A stretch of 64,000 nt of DNA, from the NCBI RefSeq assembly GCF_019578655.1, contig NC_063256.1, forward strand, positions 20,746,005 through 20,810,004, given 5' to 3'. The position numbers and the translations under genes were made by a program. Below the pieces are notes generated by a model that saw only the letters and a program-made list of their open reading frames with translations, did not search any database and was not told the origin of the DNA. Source of the DNA: Ricinus communis (Eukaryota; Streptophyta; Magnoliopsida; Malpighiales; Euphorbiaceae). Positions 55,866 to 64,000 of the stretch are shown here, one piece after another (positions within the stretch are counted from its first letter, which is position 1; every line of letters begins with the position of its first letter).

Positions 55866-56606
55866 ACAACATAGAATCAATAGAGCATGTTTTCTTCTTT
55901 TGCCCTATTGCTCAGCTAGTTTGGTGCTTATCATCTTTAGGATTAATATCAGTGACTATGATAGTTATAAGAATTTATCGGGTGTTTGAACAAGATAAGA
56001 TCGGATCTCCACAGTCTTCAAGCTGAGGAAAATTCTTTAGAATATGTGGTTTCTTTCTTTGGAAGTTAATTAGACTAGCCAACTAAGAAGCTTATGAATA
56101 TCTGGCAGTGTCTAAGGAAGGAGGATTAGGTCTTCCAGTGTCCTCCCGATCTGAGAATGCAACATCAATCACTTTAAAGGAAGACATTGTTAAAATAAAC
56201 TTTGATGCTGGTTGCAGACAGAGGAAGTTCAAGTTATATTACTAGCAATTATCAAGGAATCATAATCTAACTCAAATTCTAAAATACATATGGAATTGAT
56301 CAGCCTTTCACTCTTGATACTATAACTTTGAGAGACTGTATGATTTGGGCTTGAAGTATGGAAGAACATCAAGTAATATTTGAGGGAGACACCTTGCAGG
56401 TAATCTAAATGGCACGTAAAGAACAATTAATTCCAGCTTTTGTCCTGGCAATCTTTATTGATATATTTAATATAGCCATTGAGTTTATTTCAATTTTCTG
56501 TATATTTATACCTTAAATTCTTAATATTATTCTTATAACACAACACAATTTGTATTTGCTGTTTAAGTTTATCAATAATATTATCTTGATTAAAAAAAAA
56601 AAAAGA
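55866..56606 (+). pseudogene. LINE ORF2 3' end, RNase H-like part and poly(A) tail
   Basis: Reads ESIEHVFFFCPIAQLVW, the zinc-binding region after plant L1 RT. After shifts come DIVKINFDAGCRQRKFK, FTLDTITLRDCMIWA and HQVIFEGDTLQVI, the RNase H-like C-terminus of plant LINEs. A run of 13 As near 56589-56601 marks the 3' end of the element. With 29480-31075 and 34226-35075 this makes one LINE interrupted by 20.8 kb and 3.15 kb of younger DNA, with a block of ORF2 lost. Confidence 0.85.
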
Positions 56607-57009
56607 AAGTAAAATATATTTTAATTTATGATAATATTTTTACAATCAAAATTAATTTTATATATAAAAGAAACATATTAAAAAATTAAAATTTAAATAA
56701 TAAATATTATAAATTTAAATTTTTAGTTTGTAAATGATATTAGTAATTTATTAAATAAATTATTATATATTTTTTAAGCTATTAATATATGAATAATAAT
56801 GAATCAAAGTTAAAAAGATTAGATCGAGTAAAGGGAACAAAATCTCGCATCGTCGCACGTAGGAAATCCTGATTACAGATATATCTGCCATTCCAAATCC
56901 AATTTCTTGGCTGGAAAAAAACAAAAAACAAAGAGTCTAAAATCCCTCATAATAGTTGTCTACCAACTGTCAATAGCCAAATTCTCTGTAATTTAGCCAA
57001 CAAAGTATA
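56607..57009. other. Intergenic AT-rich DNA and MutS2 upstream region
   Basis: AT-rich up to about 56800, then mixed sequence (CGCATCGTCGCACG at 56846-56860) leading to the MutS2 start. No clear TATA box; a promoter is presumed here from position. Confidence 0.5.
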
Positions 57010-60000
57010 ATGGTACTGTATGCGGCATTTGGGAAGTGGATGACAACACTACACGCTTCTCTTGCGGTGAATAGAAATAGTAGCCCTTCTGTTAATATGA
57101 GAGTCAAGAAGAAGAAGAAGAAGAATTCTAAAATTTACAATTTGCAGCAGATGAAAGAAGGCGGCGTTCATTATAACAGTCTTAAATTATTAGAATGGGA
57201 TAAGCTTTGTGATTCGGTCTCTTCCTTTGCTGGCACTTCCTTAGGTCGCCAAGCCATCAAAGTTACTACTCAGTCCTTCAGTTTAACTTTCAATTTAAAT
57301 AAATTAAAGAACGTTCTATATTATTATTATTATTTTTGGATGGAATTCAGGTGCAATTATGGTCCCTCAATAGGAACTATGAGGAGTGTTTGATGCTTTT
57401 GCGAGAAACTAATTCGGCTGTGGAAATGCACAAGCATGGTTCTTGCCGCTTGGACTTTTCTGGCATTGACCTTCTTCTGGTTTCTCACTTCTTCTTCTCA
57501 TTATTATTATTACTACTAATTTTCCTGTTTGTTATGCTGCGAGTTCTATTTGTTAACTAAGGTTTTCGCGTGGAAGAATACTTCATTTTCAGGAAAAGTT
57601 AGTGCATCAAGATAATTGGTTATGGGAAAAATTTCTCCTGATCAAAGGGAAAATTAAGGCATTCTTTAAGGAAAAATTAATTTCCCTTTTGAAGTGATTC
57701 TTCAGACTTGTGAATTTTAAGTATTTTTATCCTCTTTCTGCATTTTGAAAAGGTGAAATCTGGCATTGAACATGCTCGGAGGGCTTTGCTAGTGAGTGCA
57801 AATGAAGCTATTGCTATAGCTACTATGCTAGAGTATGCTGATATTTTGCAGCTTAATCTTCAAGCTGCAATCAATGAAGATGCTGGTTGGTACAATCGTT
57901 TTGTGCCTCTTTCACAATTGGTAATGAGATTACATTTTAATTTCTTTTTCGCTATAAATATCTGTAGGTGTCTTATGTTGCAGTTGAATTAAATATCACT
58001 TGCAGATAATGGAACTGGTGATAAATAGACCATTAGTTAGGATGATACATCAAGTTATAGATGAAGATGGCTCCGTCAAAGACTCTGCTGTTTGTTCCTT
58101 ATATTCCTTTTTGCTCAGTTTTTGCACTTACTGATAACTTTGTTATACCTTTTTGTCTTTCATGTTTTTTGGTCTTATTGGAATTTTTGTTTTCTGGTTT
58201 AGAGTTCTGCCTTAAAAAGGTCACGTGATCAAGTTCAAATACTTGAAAAAAAGGTAAAGTCTATCTTTGTCTTGCTTTTCTGGTAGCCAATCTACGATTG
58301 TGATTTTCTGCTATTTCATGTCAGGATTTCAAGTTCTTAGTGTCCATTTTCTCATTGCCAATTGATGTTTGCAAATAAAGAATTAAATAACACTTTGCAG
58401 ATGTCAAACGCCACATTATCTTTATTTTACATTTATTTTGAAATTCTTGTAAAGTTGATCAATATGTACTGGATGATGATTTAAGTTACCAAGTATTTGT
58501 TCTTGCTTCTGAGTGATCTTAAGCAACACAATAGCAGCTATCTCCAGTCTCTGCATTTTTGGTTAATGCTTGTTGTATTATACAGAGATGAGGGAATGGT
58601 TTTGTGTGTTTTGATCAATAAAGTGTACAGGTATTTATATAGAATTGCAAGGTATAAGCTAGGAAACACTATAATCTAATCCCTAGCAATCAGCCCTATA
58701 ATCAAGCTCTAATTATCTTGTTTCCTGATTAACATTACAGTCTGTAACACTTCCCCTCAAGCTGGAGCATATAGATTCCTAGCTTGTTACAAAGATATTC
58801 TACCCGAGTTCCATTAAGAGCCTTCATGAAGATAACTCCAAGTTCTCCAGTTCTCACATAACCTGTACAGATCAAATCTAACTGAATCTTTTCACGAACA
58901 AAAATGACAATCAATTTCGATATGCTTAGTTCATTCATGAAAAACAAGATGCGAAGCAATATGAAGAGCAACTTGATTATCACACCAAATTTGACTGGAA
59001 CTGAAGTTTTGAGTCCTACTTCAGTCATGAGTTGATATATCCACATAATCTCATATGCAGACTTTGCCATAGCATGATATTCTACTTCTGCACTCGAACG
59101 AGAAACAACATTCTGCTTCTTGCTTTTTCATGAAACTAGATTACCACCCACAACAATACAAAAGGCAGTATTGACTTTCGATCTTCTTTATATCCTGCCC
59201 AATAAGCACTAGAAAAACACTCAATCTTGGTATGACCATAGTTGCCATACAGTATGCCTCGCCCTGTGCACTCTTCGAATAACACATAATTTGTTCCACT
59301 GCTCTCCAGTGATCAACTATAGGAGAAGACATATACTGGATTACCACACTAATTGAATATGCGATATCAGGATGAGTCACAGTGAGATAATTTAATTTTC
59401 TAACTGTTCGTCTATCTCTCTAGATCTTCAAATAACTTACCCTCTTTTGAAAGTTGTATATTAGGAGCCATTAGAGTGTTGCATGGCTTAGCCCTCAATT
59501 TTCCTGTTTCAGATAACAGATTTAGTACATACTTCCTGTGGCACAACATAATTCTTTTATGATTTCTTGCCACCTCAATACCTAATAAGTATTTTAATAA
59601 ACTCAAATCTTCGGTGTGAAACTGAGTATGAAGGACTTAAGAAAAGAGATTCCTGTATTGTCACTTCCAATAATGATAATGTCATCTACATAAACTACCA
59701 ACAATATGATGCCTTTAGCAGACTGTTTATAAAAGACAGAATGATCATACTTCTTCAACATACCAAAGCTCTCAATTGCTTGACTGAATCTCCCAAATCA
59801 AGCACGAGGACTCTGTTTCAGGCCATACAAGTATTTTTGAAGCCGACATAGCTTCCCCGACTCCCCCTGAGCAGCAAACCTAGGTGGTTGCACCATGTAA
59901 ACTTCCTCTTGAATATCGCCATGTAGGAAATGCATTCTTAATATCCAACTGGTGGAGAGGCCAATCATGAATAGCTGCCATAGAAATAAACAGTCTGACA

Positions 60001-63000
60001 GAAGTAAGTTTGGCAATAAGAGAAAGTATCAGAATAATCTACACCATATGCTTGGACATAGCCTTTAGGAACAAGACGGGCTTACAGTCGAGCAACAAGC
60101 CCATCGAGATTAATTTTCACCGTGAAAATCCACTTATAGCCAATAGCTTTTTTACCTGCAAATAAGTCTACCAAGTCCAAGTACCATTAGTATCTAAAGC
60201 AGTCAACCATAGCAGTACGCCAACGGGTTAAAGCCTCTTGAGAAGTGTTAGAGACAGAAACAGAGTCAAGTGAAGCAATAAAAGAACAAGATGATGATAG
60301 TAAGTGATTATAAGACACACAAGAAGAAATAGGATTATACATGTATGTTTACCTTTGCGAAGAGCAATAGGAAGATCAAGGTCATGAATGGGACTAGGAT
60401 TGGAGATGGGCTTCGATGACAAAGATGCCGGTGGAGGACATGAATCTTGAGAAATAGGAGTGGGTTCAGGATGTGGATCACGACAAGTGTAAGCCTGTGT
60501 GATAAGAGGTCAGATTCGAGGAGGATCAAAATTATAGAATGTAACCATATAGATAAGCAGATCATCCTCTTACGGAGAAATAAATCAAAGGTTTCAAGAA
60601 ATGGTGTTTGTTCTTGGAAAGTGACATCAGCTGACACCAAATACCTGTTAAGACTTAAATAAAAACATATATATCCTTTTTGAACATGAGAATACCTAAG
60701 AAAGATACATTTTAAGGATTTTGGCTCGAGTTTGGTAACCTGAGGATGAACATCACGAATAAAACATGTACAACCAAAAATTCTAGGTTCAATTGGAAAT
60801 AATGATTTATTGGGAAAAAGTATGCGAAAAGGAATCTCACCAGAAAGGATAGTGGAAGGCATGCGGTTAATCAAGAAACATGTTGTAGATACCGCCTCTG
60901 CCTGAAAGGTTTTAGGGGCTTTCAATTGGAATAGTAGGGCTCTAACAGTTTCAAGAAGGTGTCTATTCTTTTTTCAGCCACCCCATTTGAGATGGTGTGT
61001 CAACACAGAAAGTTTGATGAAGTATCCCATTTTGAAGCATATATTCTTGGCAAGATTCAAAGAGATATTCCTCTGCATTGTCACTTCTTAGGATTTTGAA
61101 TAGACATGTTAAATTGAGTTTTAACTTCAGCACAAAAAGTAAAAAAATGAGAAAACAATTCATAACGATTTTTCATCAATAATAACCATGTCATTCGGGA
61201 ATACTCATCAACAAAGATAACAAAGTATCTGAATCCAGTTTTGACACAACAGGATAAGGACCCCGAACATCTGAATGAACTAACTCAAAGGAAACACTAG
61301 CTCGTTTATTGACTCTAGGACTGAGACTAACACGATGATGTTTATCAAACTGACAACACTCACAATCTAAAGAAGGTAAACTAGAAAATTTTGATGAGAG
61401 TTTTCTTTAATAGGGGTAGAGAAGGATGGCCCAATTGACAATGTGCCTCAAAAGGAGTAACAGCTCCACAACAGATTGCTGGTTTTAGAACAGTAGTGTC
61501 AAGGATGTAGAGGCCTTCAGATTCATGCCCTTTACCAATAATCCTCTTTGGCATAAGATCCTAAAAAAGACAATAATCGGGAAAAAATGATACACAACAG
61601 GCTAAAGCTACGAGTGAGTTTATTAACGGAAATTAAGTTGAATGACAGATTGGATAGACTCAAAACAGTGTGTAAAGGAAGAGACAGTGTGAGAATAACT
61701 GTGCCAGAACCAAGAACTCGTGATGTGGATCCGTTAGCTAAAGTGACAGGAGAACTAGAATTATTTGACTGGGAGGAGAATAGTTTAAAATTACCTATCA
61801 TATGATCTGTTGCACTAGAATCAATGATCCATTTTGAAGGTGAGGAAATGAGACATGTATTTGGTTTTCTTGAATCAACGACTGCAGTAGTGGGAGTAGG
61901 TGACGACTTTAGAGCCTCTTGGTACTGTAAGAATTTGGCATACTCATCTACAGATATGAGAATTGAGTCAGGAGTATCCCGAGTAAAGGCAATATGAGCA
62001 GATGGCTTTGACTGATTCTTGCACTGTAACTTTATGCATTCCTTGATTATGTCTTAACTTCTTACAATAGCGACATACGATTTCTCATGAATCATTCCCT
62101 CGATCAGAGTTACTTGACTCGGCCCTTTTTCCAGATCTAGGTGCAGTATTACGGCTCACAAGAGCACTACTAGACTGGGTAGAGGAAGAGTTGGAATTTT
62201 CAACTCGGAGTACCCTAGGAAACACATTTTCCAAAGATGAAACCTCAGGACTAGAAAGGATTTGAGATCTGGCAATCTCAAACTCAGATAGAAGAGCAGT
62301 TTCTCCCATTGAGCTTGTTGTTCTTTGATATCTAAAGACACTGAAAGTAGCATATTAAACTCCTTATAAATATTTTTATAATCCATGTAAAGGCTAGTCA
62401 CATCTGTCACCTTTCTCGTATTTGAAAATTGCTCTAATAACATCAAAAGTACGAGAAATATTTCCTTTGCCGGAGTACAGGAATGCTAAGTATTGCATCA
62501 AATCTTTCACTAATCTACAATTATTCACTGACCAAACCACCTTATTATCAATCGAATTGCACATCATTATATGCAATCGAGCATCATCTCTTGTTTTGTA
62601 TCATCAGTGGGAGAATCATCGGTTAAATGGTCATCTTTTTCAACACTCATTAGATATAATTCCATAGCCTGACTCCAGCCTAAATAATTTGTACCATCAA
62701 ATGTCTTATGTAATTTTTGTTACTATGGGAATCACTTCAGACACCATATTTGTTTTTCGGACATTCTTAAGCAAGGCATATCTTAAAAATAGAGGCAGAA
62801 ACACACAACAGCAAATTGAAGATAACAACCAATAAGAAACTGAAAAACAAGTGAATAAGTGTCTGGAGATGAAGAGAAACCTCACAACCACGTAAATCTA
62901 AAGAGAATTGGATGTGAAGGATAAAGGTGGGAGTAAGGGCGATTCAGGCAAAGCTGACCGTTGTGACTGACGCTGTCTCATGTGCTTCCAAGCGTCGGTG

Positions 63001-64000
63001 AGTGGGGATTGGGCAGATTTCTTCTGACGGCGTGTGGGCCTCACGCAGGGAGTCCGAAACCTAGGCAATGACTGATCGGTAGGTGACGCACCTCTTGGTA
63101 CAGGCGGTGACAACAAACAGAAGTCGGAAGAGGGTGAACTGAAAAATCAGATCTTGGATCGTTTGAAAAAAAATAAGGAAACCCAAAAAACTAGAAACCC
63201 AAGAAAGAAATGAAATGGGATTTCAGTGCTCTAATACCATGTTGTAGTATACAGAGATGAGAGAATGGTTTTATGTATTTGATCAGCAAAGTGTACAGGC
63301 ATCTATATAGAATTACAAGGTATAAACTAGGAAACACTATAATCTAATCCCTAATAATTAGCTCTATAATAAAGCTCTACTTATCTTCTTTCCTAATTAA
63401 CATTACAGTCTGCAATAATGCTGAAGTTGATTTACATTTTATGTTAATTTCTTCAGTTTTGATGGTGCTATTCTGTACTTTTTTCAGTTATATCAATTAA
63501 TGGATAGCCTAATTAAGAATGATGTGGAAGAATCATTTCTGGTAAAATGACCTCTAATTTAACGAGTTCTTTTATGCATCTATATGTTTTTGGTCACTGC
63601 CATTCTAACAGTATTTGTCAGGAAGTGTGTAATGTCAAGGGGAGATGGTGTATAAAATCAGGGACTAATCAGTTGATGAAGTTCAAGGGTCTTTTGTTGC
63701 CCAGGTGTGTAATATTACTTTCACACCACTCTACAGTCATTTCAAGTGGATACTACTTTTGATAATTTCTGGGTGTTGGGAGAGATTACTCCCTACTGCA
63801 AGCTATACAGTAGTTACTCAATAATGATGCTAAACTTAAAGAAATTGCAATATAATCAAGGCCCAATGGGAAGCTGCAATAGTGAAGGGCTGTATCCTTT
63901 ATTGTGATAAAAGGAAAAGAAAATGTTAATAGAGAATCCTCATAAAGAAGTTCATTCAACCTTTCTTCTTCCCTTATTTGAAAACATAAATAGCATATTC
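57010..64000 (+). CDS. MutS2-type MutS homologue, 5' part (seven exons, continues beyond window)
   Basis: Bacterial-type MutS2 relatives in plants are probably organelle-targeted DNA-binding ATPases. Exons inferred from GT-AG sites and frame continuity: 57010-57261, 57351-57479, 57753-57920, 58006-58089, 58203-58253, 58 kb-to-63 kb intron, 63488-63541, 63622-63704. The first exon begins MVLYAAFGKW, has a Ser/Asn- and Lys-rich leader (possible transit peptide), then SLKLLEWDKLCDSVSSFAGTSLGR. Later exons give LWSLNRNYEECLMLLRETN, SGIEHARRALLVSANEAI, QLNLQAAINEDAGWYNRFVP, MELVINRPLVRMIHQVIDEDGSVKDSA, LYQLMDSLIKNDVEESFL and GRWCIKSGTNQLMKFKGLLLP, the MutS2 N-terminal, clamp-proximal region. No stops inside exons, about 273 codons in view. 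ATPase and Smr parts would lie past the window. The ATG is the first in frame; a second Met is 10 residues on. Confidence 0.9.
58571..58749 (-). repeat. 3' LTR of the intronic copia
   Basis: TGTTGTATTATACAGAGATG to AGTCTGTAACA. TATATAAATA (minus) at 58632-58641 is a likely TATA box. It differs from the other LTR at roughly a tenth of positions by eye. Confidence 0.93.
58750..58762 (-). other. Polypurine tract of the intronic copia
   Basis: Minus-strand CTTGAGGGGAAGTG directly precedes the 3' LTR. Confidence 0.8.
58763..60230 (-). pseudogene. Intronic copia reverse transcriptase and RNase H relic
   Basis: From 60230 downward on the minus strand: GYKWIF-VKINLDG, LVPKGYVQ-YGVDYSDTFS, and MHFLHGDIQEEVYMVQPPRF with CRLQKYLYGLKQSPRA (60016-59798). 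A YVDD active site lies in VVYVDDIIIIGSDN near 59680. Next are LKYLLGIEVARN, HRKYVLNLLSETGKL and THPDIAYSISVVIQYM (59380). RNase H pieces to 58763 include WCDNQVALHIASH and TKHIEIDCHF. The catalytic Asp pair is intact, but frames are interrupted by stops and shifts. Confidence 0.92.
60335..61500 (-). pseudogene. Intronic copia integrase relic
   Basis: GHPSLPLLKK and CEC-QFDKHHR in the zinc region; HSDVRGPYPV (first Asp) and LRSDNAEEYLFESCQEYM (second Asp, about 61080). The Glu block is altered (SQMGWLKKE, where SQ-NGVAERKNR is usual), so the third catalytic residue is lost. The C-terminal part (60925-60335) reads INRMPSTILSGEIPF, FGCTCFIRDVHPQVTKL, KCIFLRYSHVQKGY and YLVSADVTFQEQTPF. Confidence 0.9.
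61532..61870 (-). pseudogene. Intronic copia protease relic
   Basis: The minus frame reads WIIDSSATDHMIGNFKLFSS, where the D-S-G catalytic triplet is D-S-S. It is followed by VTLANGSTSRVLGSGTV and LHTVLSLSNLSFNLISVNKL. One amino-acid change would inactivate the protease. Confidence 0.88.
61990..62747 (-). pseudogene. Intronic copia gag relic
   Basis: The start Met is near 62747 (MVSEVIPIVTKI) with an early stop. Frames then read MMCNSIDNKVVWSVNNCRLVKDLMQYLAFLYSGKGNISRTFDVIRAIFKYEKGDR, MDYKNIYKEFNMLLSVS and LSEFEIARSQILSSPEVSSLENVFPRVLRVE. This is the gag of Tork/Tnt1- or Ale-like copia elements. A decayed zinc knuckle (CRYCKKLRHNQG) is near 62060. Confidence 0.87.
63228..63239 (-). other. 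Primer binding site of the intronic copia
   Basis: Minus-strand TGGTATTAGAGC, one base off TGGTATCAGAGC (tRNA-Met), abutting the 5' LTR. Confidence 0.88.
63240..63417 (-). repeat. 5' LTR of the intronic copia
   Basis: TGTTGTAGTATACAGAGATG to AGTCTGCAATA. The terminal CA has mutated (expected AACA). Confidence 0.92.

Larger units (their letters stand above)
58571..63417 (-). mobile_element. Complete Ty1/copia element in MutS2 intron 5
   Basis: The two short LTRs (58571-58749, 63240-63417; about 178 bp) are flanked by identical ATGCT at 58566-58570 and 63418-63422. It reads on the minus strand, opposite to the gene. Primer site, polypurine tract and gag-protease-integrase-RT-RNase H are all present in order, but coding is broken by scattered stops. 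It enlarges the intron between exon 5 (ends 58253) and exon 6 (starts 63488). Confidence 0.95.

Noticed and set aside
60335..60925. Long open frame of 196 residues considered as a separate host gene
   Set aside because: Its motifs are copia integrase C-terminus and linker, collinear with the rest of the intronic element.

Overview
The window is nuclear DNA of a flowering plant, almost certainly a eudicot. It has one genuine host gene at the right edge and about 56 kb of nested, decayed retrotransposons to its left. The plant origin rests on GT-AG introns in the host gene, plant-type Ty3/gypsy and Ty1/copia elements with 1-2 kb LTRs, tRNA-Met and tRNA-Arg primer binding sites, and plant-only accessory domains (plant mobile domain, DUF7745, ATHILA-ORF1-like). 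I cannot name the species. No bacterial gene, rRNA, tRNA or CRISPR array is visible.

Layout. 1-2396: minus-strand pol relic of a Tat-type gypsy element (Tat-3). 2397-6360: plus-strand gypsy relic in the order pol tail, LTR, primer site, tandem repeats, gag. 6361-7810: minus-strand Del/Tekay-like chromovirus relic. 7826-9928: remains of an intron-containing plus-strand ORF, split by a solo Athila-type LTR (8428-9849, target duplication ACCTT). 10129-26442: a large Tat element read on the minus strand (Tat-1): antisense DUF7745 ORF, integrase, RNase H, reverse transcriptase, protease, gag, 5' UTR, primer site and 5' LTR. It is interrupted at 13446-18742 by two copies of a TGATAA-type LTR with half a copia element between them. 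26443-29470: old gypsy RT debris and AT-rich DNA.

29480-56606 is the remains of one LINE, split into three pieces. The first insertion is a 1.75-kb LTR (31076-34225, TSD AATGG) that holds a solo Athila LTR (31330-32728, TSD TTTGA). The second block is 20.8 kb (35076-55865). It contains a Sirevirus-like copia element with an extra ORF, a non-autonomous Athila derivative inside that copia's 3' LTR (44421-50243, TSD GTTAG), and a second Tat element (Tat-2) with an antisense plant-mobile-domain ORF and a minisatellite.

57010-64000 is the 5' part of a MutS2-type mismatch-repair-family gene. Seven exons can be placed, and intron 5 carries a complete 4.85-kb copia element in antisense orientation (58571-63417, TSD ATGCT).

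The main pattern I found is that each LTR family here carries its own cluster of short GC-rich inverted repeats: AGCCGATCGGCT in Tat, ACACGGCCGTGT in the Athila-like and TGATAA LTRs, TTCACGGCCGTGAA in the Sirevirus-like copia, AGCGC-GAGG-GCGCT in the other copia, and GTGG/CCAC hairpins in the 2.6-3.5 kb LTR. In three cases a cluster of the family's own motif also lies just upstream of the element's accessory ORF. Every retroelement protein in the window is broken by stops, frameshifts or deletions; only the MutS2 exons look under selection.
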